A DNA stretch of 64,000 nt from Candidatus Brocadiaceae bacterium S225 (GCA_007859995.1 SMSL01000002.1:62001-126000), one strand, 5' to 3'. Positions 16,778 through 25,249 are shown, counted from the first letter of the stretch. The notes: generated by a model from the letters alone, not told the origin. Numbers and translations: made by a program.

Positions 16778-17635
16778 ATGATAAAATTCAGAAAAAAACT
16801 GAGAATATTTATAATACCGTTAGCCTGTACCTTGCTGGTAGGCTGGATAGACCCCGCTTCAGATATGAACGAAGAAGGGATACGGCTTTATAATGAAAAA
16901 TCGTATGATGAGGCAATAAGTAAGTTTGCTGACGCGCAGTTACATCTACCGAAGTCAGATATATTGGATTTTAATATCGCAAATACTCATTTTCAAGAGG
17001 GCAAGCTTCCTGAGGCTGAAAAAGCGTATAAAAATGTCTTGCGTTCAAAAGATAGTACCTTGAAGGCAAAAGCCAATTATAATATGGGGAACACTCTTTA
17101 CAAACAGGGTAAACTCAATGAGGCACTGGACTTTTATAAGAAGGCCATCGAGTTGGCGGGAGAAAAAGCAGGCAATAAGGATGATGAAATAAAAGGGATT
17201 AAAGAGGATGCGAAATATAATTATGAATTTGTGCAGAAAAAAATGGAAGAGATGAAGCAGGAGCAACAGGAAAGACAGGATCAGGAAGAGCAGGAGAAAC
17301 AGGACAAGGAAGAAGAGGACAAACAGGAAGAACAAAAGCAGGAGGACCAACCTCCGGAGGAAAAAGATTCTGAAGATCAGGAACAGAAGCAGGATCAGCA
17401 GCAAAAACAGGACGAGAAAAAAGAAGATAAAGGTAATCAGAGTGGACAGCAAAAGGAGCAGCCGCCTGAAGAGGAAAAGAAAGAGTCGCCTCCTCAGCCT
17501 CAAGAGAAAAGGGAGATGACAAAGGAAGAAGCTGAAAGGATCCTTGACGCGCTGAAGCAATCAGAGGAATCCGCCCGGGAGATGCAGGAAAAAGAAAATG
17601 AATCTGCGCAATTTGAGACAGAGAAGAACTGGTAA
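16778..17635 (+). CDS. batC: BatC: TPR protein with Gln/Glu/Lys-rich tail
   Basis: The protein has 285 residues, with an N-terminal hydrophobic segment (about 8-24), TPR repeats (about 30-130: EGIRLYNEKSYDEAISKFAD, YNMGNTLYKQGKLNEALDF) and a long disordered tail (about 155-285) of Q, E, K and D. The tail is very low in complexity, so opposite-strand frames through it are artefacts. BatC-type TPR proteins scaffold the BatA/BatB complex. The stop is 5 bases before the preferred batD start. Confidence 0.8.
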   Translation: MIKFRKKLRIFIIPLACTLLVGWIDPASDMNEEGIRLYNEKSYDEAISKFADAQLHLPKSDILDFNIANTHFQEGKLPEAEKAYKNVLRSKDSTLKAKANYNMGNTLYKQGKLNEALDFYKKAIELAGEKAGNKDDEIKGIKEDAKYNYEFVQKKMEEMKQEQQERQDQEEQEKQDKEEEDKQEEQKQEDQPPEEKDSEDQEQKQDQQQKQDEKKEDKGNQSGQQKEQPPEEEKKESPPQPQEKREMTKEEAERILDALKQSEESAREMQEKENESAQFETEKNW

Positions 17636-17639
17636 AAAA

Positions 17640-19466
17640 ATGATGAGAAAAGTTTTTTCAATTATAATTTTTGTGGTCATGCTTAATGTGATTTCAACTG
17701 CCTGCGCAAAAGAGGTAAAAGTTGTAATTAGCGTGGATAAAAACAAGGTTGAAGTTGGCGGACATATCCGTCTTACGGTTGGTGTGGAGGGGGCCTTTGA
17801 TACGGATATCCCAAAGTTGTCCATGCCTGAAAGTTTTTCCTTGATGTTTGGGCCGAGTGTGTCAACTCAAACATCGATAATAAACAACGTTGTCAAGGTT
17901 TTCCGAGGTTTTATGTATGGGTTCAGTCCAAGAGAAAAGGGTGAATTTGAGATAGGTTCGGTGACTTTAGAATATAAGGGCAAAACATATACATCAAATT
18001 CAATCAGGATTGAGGTAGTAGATAGAACACCATTTGAAAGCGTTATAGATGAAAAAAGTGATACAAGTGGGCAAAGAGTAGATATAAATAAAATGGTGTT
18101 TGTTGAGCTTACAACTGACAAGGCGGAAGCCTATATTTATGAAGAGATAATACAATCCTTTAAACTATACTTCCAGAAAGGATTGCCGATAGATGACCTT
18201 GATTATGTTGCTGCTTCAACGAAGAGCTTCCTCGCGGAAAAGCTCGGTGAGGAGAGGCGCTATGAAGAGGTGCGTGATGGAATACTTTATAATGTCATAG
18301 AGCTTCGTACGGCGCTTTTCCCTCTTGTTTCCGGTAAAATAGAGATACCTCCCGCAAGTTTTAAATGTAATATTATTATCAGGCAACAAAGATCAAGGGG
18401 TTCTCTGTTTGATGAATTTATGGGTGGAAGTGGACGGAGGTATCCTGTGGAAAGGAGTACGGAACCGGTAAAGTTGATAATAAAACCACTGCCGGCTGCT
18501 GATAAGCCTGAAAATTTTACTGGTGCGGTAGGAAAGTATACCATGGACGTTCTTGCAAAACCGACAAAAGTAAAGGTTGGTGATCCGATAACATTAACGA
18601 TAAATATTCGCGGAGAGGGGAATATTCAAACAATAGGCGAACCGTTACTCGCTCCTGATGGTATGAAAAAATTTAAGGCCTACGATTTCGAGGCTAAGGT
18701 GGTAATAACCGACAGGGGAGACGGCATTAAGGGAGAGAAGCTTTTCAGCAAGGTGATTGAACCGCAGAGTAAAGATAATGACGTTATACCCGGGATATCA
18801 TTCAGTTACTTTGACCCTGACCTTGAGAAATATAAAACGCTTACTTACGAGCCGATTCCTATTGAGGTAGAGAGCTCTGATATAGAGATCCCCATACACT
18901 TGTCTGTTGAAGGTGCCGGAATGGTGAAGGGGCAGGTTAAAATATTAACTAAAGACATACTGCCCATCATGTCTGACTTATACTCATTTAAGAATCAGGG
19001 GTTTGCTATGTATAAGAGACCACTCCTTCTGGCCACTGTTTTTATAATACCAATACTTATTGTGGTAGCGTGTATTTATGTGCAGAGGCAAAGAGAACTA
19101 CTGTATACCGATGTGGGTTATGCAAGGAAGAAACGTGCGATGGCCCATGCTCAGAAGCATCTTTCAAACGCGCGAGAGCTTTTGCAACTTGAAAATCCGT
19201 CCGAGTTTTATACCACACTGGCCAGGACTATCCTTGAGCATATCGCGGACAAGCTAAATGTAACACCGGCGGCTGTCACATCAGACAATATTTACGATAT
19301 ACTGGAAAAACGTGGTGTATCTAATGGTGTAATAAAGGAACTCAGGCAGTGTCTTGAGTCCTGTGATTACGGCAGGTTTTCTTCCGGCCAATTGACCAGG
19401 GAGCAGATGGAATCAACGCTGGATACCACAGAAAAAGTTATAATGCATCTGGAAAAACAATTATGA
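17640..19466 (+). CDS. batD: BatD: large secreted/membrane protein of the Bat locus
   Basis: From ATG 17640 the product has 608 residues. It begins with a signal peptide (MMRKVFSIIIFVVMLN), which supports this start over the upstream ATG at 17598 that overlaps batC and would hide the signal. Several beta-rich BatD repeats follow (KVEVGGHIRLTVGVEG, KVKVGDPITLTINIRG), then a membrane helix near residue 465-485 and a helical cytoplasmic domain (FYTTLARTILEHIADKL). BatD is thought to be the extracytoplasmic partner of the BatA/B complex. It overlaps batE by 4 bases. Confidence 0.85.
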   Translation: MMRKVFSIIIFVVMLNVISTACAKEVKVVISVDKNKVEVGGHIRLTVGVEGAFDTDIPKLSMPESFSLMFGPSVSTQTSIINNVVKVFRGFMYGFSPREKGEFEIGSVTLEYKGKTYTSNSIRIEVVDRTPFESVIDEKSDTSGQRVDINKMVFVELTTDKAEAYIYEEIIQSFKLYFQKGLPIDDLDYVAASTKSFLAEKLGEERRYEEVRDGILYNVIELRTALFPLVSGKIEIPPASFKCNIIIRQQRSRGSLFDEFMGGSGRRYPVERSTEPVKLIIKPLPAADKPENFTGAVGKYTMDVLAKPTKVKVGDPITLTINIRGEGNIQTIGEPLLAPDGMKKFKAYDFEAKVVITDRGDGIKGEKLFSKVIEPQSKDNDVIPGISFSYFDPDLEKYKTLTYEPIPIEVESSDIEIPIHLSVEGAGMVKGQVKILTKDILPIMSDLYSFKNQGFAMYKRPLLLATVFIIPILIVVACIYVQRQRELLYTDVGYARKKRAMAHAQKHLSNARELLQLENPSEFYTTLARTILEHIADKLNVTPAAVTSDNIYDILEKRGVSNGVIKELRQCLESCDYGRFSSGQLTREQMESTLDTTEKVIMHLEKQL

Positions 19467-20320
19467 GACAAAAAAACATACTGATAATTTTTATCTTAAG
19501 TTTTGTATTTCTCTTTGAAGGGGGTTATTTAGCTGAAGCATTTGCACGTGATAATGAGGCCGATACTTTTTTCAGAGCAAACAAGGAATATAGTGCCGGA
19601 CAAAAGATAATGGCTGAAGGGAAGAAGGAAGATGCTGTTGGGAATTTTGAGCAAGCGGTCAACCTGTACGAACAACTGCTTGAATCCGGTTTTATAAACG
19701 GACAGATATACTACAACCTGGGTAATTCCTGTTACCGGCTGGGTATGCCGGGGAAAGCAATCATGTATTACCGCAGGGCGGAGAAGCTGCTTCCGAGAAA
19801 TGCCGACATAAAGGCAAACATAAACTTATTAAAACGTGATTTTGTTGATAGAGAAACAATTGGTCAGACACCGGAGATCATTAAGGTTGCGTGCTTCTGG
19901 TATTTCTATCTTAACCTGAACGAGATTACTGCCATTACAATATACGTCTATCTGGCGCTCATTGCATCGATACTCTCTATCATCTTTCTAAGGCAGCAAT
20001 GGATTAAAAAGATAATTATTATCTTCGCATCCTGTTTTCTTGTGCTGGTCATTTCTCTTGGCTTAAAGGCATATAATCATTCGGTAGAAATGGGGGTGGT
20101 GATTGCGGACGAGAGCAATATAAGATACGGCCCGGGCGAAGAGTATGAACCCAGGTTTAAGATACATGAAGGCGCTGAGGTAAGGATAGAAGAGAAAAAA
20201 GATAAGTGGTACAAGGTTTATGTCTTCGTGGATGTAGAAGTCGTTCATGACGATAAAGGTAAGAAAGAGAGCGAGTCGAAAACGGGTTGGATACCCGAAT
20301 CTGAAATAGGGAAGATATAA
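19463..20320 (+). CDS. batE: BatE: TPR plus SH3-like protein
   Basis: This 285-residue protein has a signal or anchor segment (7-26), TPR repeats (about 35-125, YYNLGNSCYRLGMPGKAIMYY), two membrane helices (about 157-176 and 183-203), and a C-terminal bacterial SH3 domain (about 213-283, NIRYGPGEEYEPRF, GWIPESEIG). This is the usual BatE layout, closing the Bat operon. Its ATG overlaps the batD stop (ATGA). The last 30 bases of the gene recur almost unchanged at 21944-21973, on the far side of the next gene. Confidence 0.82.
   Translation: MRQKNILIIFILSFVFLFEGGYLAEAFARDNEADTFFRANKEYSAGQKIMAEGKKEDAVGNFEQAVNLYEQLLESGFINGQIYYNLGNSCYRLGMPGKAIMYYRRAEKLLPRNADIKANINLLKRDFVDRETIGQTPEIIKVACFWYFYLNLNEITAITIYVYLALIASILSIIFLRQQWIKKIIIIFASCFLVLVISLGLKAYNHSVEMGVVIADESNIRYGPGEEYEPRFKIHEGAEVRIEEKKDKWYKVYVFVDVEVVHDDKGKKESESKTGWIPESEIGKI
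20291..20320 (+). repeat. Direct repeat copy 1 (3' end of batE)
   Basis: These are the last 30 bases of batE including its TAA. The same 30 bases with 2 changes are found at 21944-21973. The two copies bracket the radical SAM gene and nothing else. Confidence 0.8.
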
Positions 20321-20352
20321 GAAATAAAATTTCTAAATCCAAGGGTTCGTTT

Positions 20353-21879
20353 ATGAAGATTTACCTGATTTACATCCGTGACGAGGATTATTACAATATT
20401 CTTCCTGAAAAATTCAGGAAATCTGGGAACAGTGACCGCGTTGAGGTGATGGCTTTCCCACCGCTTGGCATTCAGACATTAGCACCGGTAATCCGCAGCC
20501 ACGGACACGAGGTAACCATGTTTGATACCTGCCATCCACAGATGAAAGAAGTGCATATCGAGCAGGCCGTGAAAGATGAAAAACCTGATATAATTATCCT
20601 TTCATTCCTTTCAACGACTGCGTACCTCGTTATGAAGAGTATGGCGCAAAGGCTGAAGAAGGCGGCACCGGAAACACCCATTATTGCCGGAGGCGCTTTT
20701 GCAACGGTGAATGCTGTTAAGATACTGAAAGATGCGCCATACATCGATTGCGTTGGCAGGGGTGAAGGTGAAGAGCTCATTCCTGAGTACCTCGACAACC
20801 TGAATAATTTAAAAATAGTCGGCGGTCTTACCTGGCGATCTAATGATGAAGTGGTCCATAACCCTGACCGTCCCCTGATCAGTGACCTAGATCAGTTTCC
20901 TTATCCTGACCGTAAAAGCTTACCTGTCGAATATATCGAATCGATGCCAATGGATGCACCGGCTGTTCTTTCTCTCGATCGTTTTTGCACCATGCAAACT
21001 ACACGCGGCTGCCCTTTCCAATGTATTTATTGCGATATCCCATCCCTCGCAAGGGGCAAGTGGCGGAGTCGCTCACCAGAGCATGTCCTGAAGGAAATGC
21101 AGCAGTTGAATGATGAAGGCTACAGATCAATCTACCTGACCGATGACCATTTTCTGATGCAGCGTAAACGCATAGAGACCATCTGCAACGGTATCATTGA
21201 CAGAAAACTGCAGTTTCATTGGGGGTGCGAGGGCAGAGTTGATTCACTGGCTGTTGAGGAATTACCATTGATGGTAAAGGCTAACTGCACTTTTCTTGCC
21301 TTTGGCGTTGAAGCCGGAACAAAAAAAGTACTCGACCGCCTGAAAAAGAACCAGACCCTTGAACAGATAGAATATGCCGTAAAACAGGCCAAAAAAGATG
21401 GAATTGAAACTGCGCACGGTTTTTTTCTGGTTGGCTCGCCTGGTGAAACCGTTGAAGATATTCTGGAGAGTTTTCGATTTGCCGCCCGACTTAAACTCGA
21501 CACATTTAGCTTTAGTCGGCTATGCGTTTATCGCGGGACCCCGCTATGGCGGGAATATATGGAAAAGGGCATTATCGATGATGACCGCGACTGGCATAAG
21601 TGGTTCAAATGTTCAGATATCGATCCGACAATTCTTCCGAGCGAAGTTGTACACCAGGCAAGAAAAAAGGGATATATGAAACTGTTTGGTTACCTGATAC
21701 TCCGTCGTCCCCTGGCGACATTCAGGCTCCTTCGCAAGTTCAGCCGGTATATGACAATCTCAGATATTCTCACATTGTTATGGGGTCCGTTTAGCAAAAA
21801 GGCTAAAACCAGAAAACCCGAACTTCCTGAATGGATGATTGAACAGGGACTGGATGCACCGATCAGGACTGTCTCTTAG
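20353..21879 (+). CDS. B12-binding-type radical SAM protein
   Basis: The protein has 508 residues. Residues 1-150 form a cobalamin-binding-type Rossmann domain (PPLGIQTLAPVIRSHGHEV, IIAGGAFAT), but the classic DxHxxG ligand motif is not visible. Residues 210-430 form the radical SAM barrel with the 4Fe-4S motif CPFQCIYC (C220, C224, C227), then GVEAGTKKVLDRLKK and GFFLVGSPGET. The BchE-like class performs methyl transfers, cyclisations and other difficult steps in lipid, pigment and peptide synthesis. Sampled lines of the gene have about 47-58% GC, against about 38% in a sampled Bat line. It lies between direct repeats, so recent gain is likely. Substrate unknown. Confidence 0.82.
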   Translation: MKIYLIYIRDEDYYNILPEKFRKSGNSDRVEVMAFPPLGIQTLAPVIRSHGHEVTMFDTCHPQMKEVHIEQAVKDEKPDIIILSFLSTTAYLVMKSMAQRLKKAAPETPIIAGGAFATVNAVKILKDAPYIDCVGRGEGEELIPEYLDNLNNLKIVGGLTWRSNDEVVHNPDRPLISDLDQFPYPDRKSLPVEYIESMPMDAPAVLSLDRFCTMQTTRGCPFQCIYCDIPSLARGKWRSRSPEHVLKEMQQLNDEGYRSIYLTDDHFLMQRKRIETICNGIIDRKLQFHWGCEGRVDSLAVEELPLMVKANCTFLAFGVEAGTKKVLDRLKKNQTLEQIEYAVKQAKKDGIETAHGFFLVGSPGETVEDILESFRFAARLKLDTFSFSRLCVYRGTPLWREYMEKGIIDDDRDWHKWFKCSDIDPTILPSEVVHQARKKGYMKLFGYLILRRPLATFRLLRKFSRYMTISDILTLLWGPFSKKAKTRKPELPEWMIEQGLDAPIRTVS

Positions 21880-21943
21880 GTGAAATTGACCTAAATAGTG
21901 ACTAAAACCAAAGTACTAATCCGTAATGATAATCGGATAATAA

Positions 21944-21973
21944 ATACCCGAATCTGAAATATGGAAAATATAA
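21944..21973 (+). repeat. Direct repeat copy 2 (duplicated 3' end of batE)
   Basis: It begins ATACCCGAATCTGAAATA, identical to batE at 20291-20308, then differs at two positions before the same TAA. No batE coding sequence lies upstream of it, so it is an isolated copy. It marks the right border of the radical SAM segment. Confidence 0.8.
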
Positions 21974-22018
21974 CACCCCTACCTTTTCTTCGCGATCTTT
22001 TACGCCTTCCTGCCAGGC

Positions 22019-22237
22019 GTGCTGCTTGAACAATCTTTTATATTGCAAAACACCTCCACTCTGGAACACTGTACCAGAGTGGCAATATGTCGTGCCGTTA
22101 CACCATGTGCCCTTTGTGAACTGACAAGAAGGGATTTTGAGATAATTATCGCTGCAAATCCGAGTATCTATGATGCCGTTCACAAAACCGGTCATGAGCG
22201 AGCTTCCAAGCTGAATAAGGATAGAGATAAATCATGA
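22019..22237 (+). pseudogene. C-terminal remnant of a cyclic-nucleotide-binding-domain protein
   Basis: The frame from GTG 22019 to TGA 22237 reads 72 residues. The end resembles the last strands and helix of a CRP-type cNMP-binding domain: ICRAVTPCALCELTRRDFEI, then NPSIYDAVHKTGHERA. The part before it, including a perfect palindrome at 22056-22082, does not continue the fold, and no upstream half is found. It is best seen as a truncated relic. The resemblance is to a common short pattern, so the family is likely rather than proven. Confidence 0.45.
22056..22082. repeat. Perfect 9-bp inverted repeat CCACTCTGG-9-CCAGAGTGG
   Basis: Arms at 22056-22064 and 22074-22082 enclose AACACTGTA. It lies where the reading frame of the cNMP-binding remnant loses its similarity, so it may be the trace of an insertion or deletion. 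No other function is apparent. Confidence 0.5.
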
Positions 22238-22600
22238 GATTCAGTATTTGTTCCTGATTATTTAGATCAAATTATACTGAAAGAAGTATATGGCGGGGAT
22301 TATCTCCAAGTTACTCGATTATAGAGTAGGATTTTATTTGTGAGCAAGAGCCCCGCACATTATATTATTTAATAACCGCACTAAGACACTACATGTCGTA
22401 GTGCCGTATGAGATTAATAGCGTATATAGTATAACAGATTGTAAAAGTCAAGCATAAATCCCTCTTTTTTTTCTTTGCTTTTAACCTCAGTGTTTATCAG
22501 TATTTATCTGCGTCCAAATTAGTCGTTCGAAAATCGTAATACCCCGATCTTCAATCTTTTTGTTTACCCGACGTGCATTATTGTCAATCCGTGAAATTCG
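22238..22600. other. Gene-free stretch before repeat R1
   Basis: About 360 bases with no credible ORF. It contains a TCTGTGTC-family repeat (22488-22515) and AT-rich sequence. No promoter was recognised with confidence. Confidence 0.45.
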
Positions 22601-22905
22601 TGTCTTTTGTCTTGCAAAGCAACCCTACTCTTTTATAATGACCACGCTAGGTTTTATAAATTTCAAATTCCAAAAGGCAAATAACAAATAAATCACAACA
22701 CCAAATGACCAAGACCAAAAAAAAGAAGCAAAATAATATGATTTGATTATAGATATTGTAATTTTGTAATTGTATATTGTTTATTTTGCTTATCAGATTT
22801 TTGCCAAAAGCGTAGCTGCATTTCACTTTTACCACATTTAAAATATCTACAAAAAGATAGCTTTGTTTGTAAACACGGGAGTTTTTTCCCAGAAATCTTT
22901 TCTTT
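22601..22905 (+). repeat. Long direct repeat R1 (~300 bp)
   Basis: R1 matches R2 (25475-25811) over most of its length with small gaps. Shared landmarks include TGTCTTTTGTCTTGCAAA at the left, AATAACAAATAAATCACAAC in the middle and CTACAAAAAGATAGCTTTGT near the right. Frames on the minus strand through both copies look similar only because the DNA is repeated; they lack coding features. R1 ends 18 bases before the first DUF6868 gene and may contain its promoter. Confidence 0.75.
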
Positions 22906-22923
22906 ATTAAAAAGGGGGGAAGA

Positions 22924-23166
22924 ATGACTATTGAAACTGTCCGTTCTTTTCTGGGATGGTGTTCCGTAATAAACATGGGACTGCTGCTCTACTGGTTTCT
23001 GTTTATTATGTTTGCTCACGATTGGGTGTATCGGGTCCATAGCAGATGGTTCAGAGTTCCGGTTGAGAAGTTCGATACTGTTCACTACGCGGGTATGATC
23101 TATTTTAAGCTTGCAGTATTTGTATTTAACATAGTGCCATATTTTGCTTTGTGTATTGTTGATTGA
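22924..23166 (+). CDS. DUF6868-like small membrane protein, copy 1
   Basis: The protein has 80 residues with two hydrophobic helices (about 9-31 and 58-78) joined by a polar loop with WVYRVHSRWFRVPVEKFDT. A strong AAGGGGGGA ribosome site precedes the ATG by 3 bases. It is 67/80 identical to the second copy at 24335-24577, including an identical 21-residue C-terminus. It matches my recollection of the DUF6868 family, whose function is unknown. The two copies flank a DUF1016 nuclease gene, which suggests duplication of the cassette or a working association. Confidence 0.75.
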   Translation: MTIETVRSFLGWCSVINMGLLLYWFLFIMFAHDWVYRVHSRWFRVPVEKFDTVHYAGMIYFKLAVFVFNIVPYFALCIVD

Positions 23167-23321
23167 TTATATGGCATCAAATCACCTGCCGGAGCCAATT
23201 AAATACTCGCGGCATTTCTCAATGCCGGGGAATCCTCTGGCTTACCTCTGTATGTTAACGGATAACGTGTTTTAGTTTAAAAGGACTTTTAAGTGTTTGA
23301 ACAAACTATCAAAAAATTGAT

Positions 23322-24338
23322 ATGAAAGAGATTGATAATACATTCTATAGTGATATCCGCGCTATTCTGCATCAGGCAAGAACCAAAGCCTATTCTTCTG
23401 TTAATTCCGCAATGATCGAAGCTTACTGGAGTATCGGTAAAAGAATTGTAGATGAAGAGCAGAAGGGGAAGGACAGAGCTGACTATGGCGCTAGTCTTAT
23501 TAAAAACCTGTCTATCGCACTTAATGCTGAGTTTGGAAAAGGTTTTTCCATTGCTAACTTGAAAAATTTTAGACAATTCTATCTTACTTTTAAGGATGAT
23601 CAAAAAGGCTACACACTGTGTAGCCAATTAAACTGGTCCCACATCCGTCTGATTATGCGCATTGACAGTCCTGATATCCGTAAATATTACCTTAAGGAAT
23701 CAAAGTCTCAAGAATGGAGTGTGCGACAGCTTCAAAGAAATATCAATTCCCATTACTATGAAAGACTGCTCTCATCATCAGACAAAGAAAGTAATTCACT
23801 TATTGAAAAGGAAAATACTCGTGATTTCATTAAAGATCCTTATGTCCTTGAATTTCTCAATTTACCGGAAAATATAAATCTAAAAGAATCAACGCTTGAA
23901 AAAAACATTACTAATAATCTTCAGGCATTTCTCCTTGAGATTGGTAAGGGTTTTTCATTTGTTGGAAGACAATTCAGAATAAGTACGGAAACCTCTCATT
24001 TTTATATTGATCTGGTTTTTTATAACTATATTCTTAAATGTTTTGTGGTTATTGATTTAAAAACCGGCAAATTAACTCATCAGGATATCGGACAGATGTA
24101 TATGTATGTCCGCATATTTGATGATCTAAAGCGGGGTGAGGATGACAACCCGGCTATTGGAATAATCCTTTGTAGCGATAAAGAAGATACTGTTGTCAGG
24201 TATTCGGTACTAAAGGACAGTGAACAGCTTTTTGCTTCAAAATATCGGTTGATTCTTCCTACGGAGGAGGAATTAAAAGCGGAACTGGAACGAGAAATTC
24301 AACTGATTGAAGAACAACAAAGGAGCAATGGAAAATGA
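23322..24338 (+). CDS. DUF1016/YhcG-type PD-(D/E)XK nuclease
   Basis: This 338-residue protein has an N-terminal helical domain (YWSIGKRIVDEEQKGKDRAD, residues 35-54; FSIANLKNFRQFYLTF at 75-90). A C-terminal nuclease core reads FYIDLVFYN (227-235) and FVVIDLKTGKL (241-251), with D230, D245 and K247 as the likely catalytic D-(D/E)xK set. Family members are PD-(D/E)XK proteins found in mobile and defence contexts, often beside restriction-modification genes. Here the neighbours are two DUF6868 genes and a toxin-antitoxin pair. The stop overlaps the second DUF6868 start by 4 bases. It is full length. Confidence 0.85.
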   Translation: MKEIDNTFYSDIRAILHQARTKAYSSVNSAMIEAYWSIGKRIVDEEQKGKDRADYGASLIKNLSIALNAEFGKGFSIANLKNFRQFYLTFKDDQKGYTLCSQLNWSHIRLIMRIDSPDIRKYYLKESKSQEWSVRQLQRNINSHYYERLLSSSDKESNSLIEKENTRDFIKDPYVLEFLNLPENINLKESTLEKNITNNLQAFLLEIGKGFSFVGRQFRISTETSHFYIDLVFYNYILKCFVVIDLKTGKLTHQDIGQMYMYVRIFDDLKRGEDDNPAIGIILCSDKEDTVVRYSVLKDSEQLFASKYRLILPTEEELKAELEREIQLIEEQQRSNGK

Positions 24339-24577
24339 ATATTGAAATTGTTCGTTCCGTTCTGGGATGGTGTTCCATAATAAACACGGGATTGCTGCTT
24401 TATTGGTTCCTGTTTATTATGTTTGCTTACGATTGGGTGTATCGGCTACATGGTAGATGGTTCAAAATACCGGTTGATAAATTTGATACAATTCACTATG
24501 CGGGTATGATGTACTTTAAACTTGCTGTATTTGTATTCAATATAGTGCCATATTTTGCGTTGTGTATTGTTGATTGA
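24335..24577 (+). CDS. DUF6868-like small membrane protein, copy 2
   Basis: The protein has 80 residues and is 84% identical to copy 1 (13 differences, nearly all conservative). It has the same two membrane helices and the same final FKLAVFVFNIVPYFALCIVD. It is translationally coupled to the nuclease gene through an ATGA overlap, with AAGGAG about 8 bases before its ATG. The conserved coupling and lack of disabling changes suggest both copies are functional. Possible roles, such as a membrane anchor or immunity partner, are guesses. Confidence 0.75.
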   Translation: MNIEIVRSVLGWCSIINTGLLLYWFLFIMFAYDWVYRLHGRWFKIPVDKFDTIHYAGMMYFKLAVFVFNIVPYFALCIVD

Positions 24578-24689
24578 GCATGTGGTATCTGTTATGCTTT
24601 GATAGTTACAACGCCTTGACACTCAACTGCATAACTGATACTATCCGCTTTCAGACCTTCTGAAATCTACGTACTAGTATGAGGCAAAG

Positions 24690-25022
24690 TTGAAGGATAA
24701 TTATAGAGAAATATTGGAAGAAATTAAATCTAATGTAAGAGATGGAAAGTATAGGTTTACCATTCATGCATTAGAAAGAAGGATTGAGAGGGACATATCA
24801 AAAAATGAGGTTGAAGATTCAATCTTAAACGGAGAAATTATTGAGGAGTATCCTCAAGACAAATATCTTCCGAGCTGTCTTATTTTAGGATATACCAGGG
24901 CGAAAAGACCATTACACATTCAGATTACGTGTAATCCAGTGTGGGTAATCACCTGTTATGATCCATCTGAAAAGCCTGGAGAATGGTCTTCAGATTTTAA
25001 ACGCAGGAGGGCAATTAAATGA
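24690..25022 (+). CDS. DUF4258-type toxin
   Basis: The protein has 110 residues from a TTG start. It carries the DUF4258 pattern: FTIHALERRIERDISKNEVE near 29-48, VEDSILNGEIIEEYPQDK, then PLHIQITCNPVWVITCYDP. The family is related to RelE/MqsR-like small ribonuclease toxins and is commonly paired with a YgiT-type zinc-finger antitoxin, as here. It overlaps the next gene by 4 bases (ATGA). Activity is inferred from the pairing. It sits inside the R1-R2 block. Confidence 0.78.
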   Translation: MKDNYREILEEIKSNVRDGKYRFTIHALERRIERDISKNEVEDSILNGEIIEEYPQDKYLPSCLILGYTRAKRPLHIQITCNPVWVITCYDPSEKPGEWSSDFKRRRAIK

Positions 25023-25249
25023 AATGTGCTGCATGTGAACAGGAAATGGTAGAGAGAACTGCAGAATTAGATTTAAGGGTAGACGATAAATTATACTTAG
25101 TTAACAATGTCAGGCTTGAAGAGTGCCAGAATTGTGGAGAAAAAGTTGTATCTCCGGAAATCTCAGAAGAGATTTTTAACATGATTAAATCTCACAATTA
25201 TAAACTGAAAACCATGGATTTACCGGTAATAGAACTGCTTGCCAATTGA
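25019..25249 (+). CDS. YgiT-type zinc-finger antitoxin
   Basis: The protein has 76 residues and two CxxC pairs, CAAC (3-6) and CQNC (about 37-40), which form the zinc-binding N-terminal domain of YgiT/MqsA-type antitoxins. The C-terminal helix-turn-helix of full-length MqsA is missing, as is usual for the short partners of DUF4258 toxins. It is translationally coupled to the toxin. It should bind and inhibit the upstream protein. No operator palindrome was seen upstream of the pair. Confidence 0.78.
   Translation: MKCAACEQEMVERTAELDLRVDDKLYLVNNVRLEECQNCGEKVVSPEISEEIFNMIKSHNYKLKTMDLPVIELLAN

Noticed and set aside
17045..17560. Long minus-strand frame rich in Leu/Phe opposite batC
   Set aside because: It is the mirror of the Gln/Glu/Lys-rich low-complexity tail of batC and has no start context or family resemblance.
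22647..22976. Minus-strand frame through repeat R1 resembling one through R2
   Set aside because: The likeness comes from the repeated DNA. The frames are AT-rich, hydrophobic and without ribosome sites, and the R1 one runs into the DUF6868 gene on the other strand.
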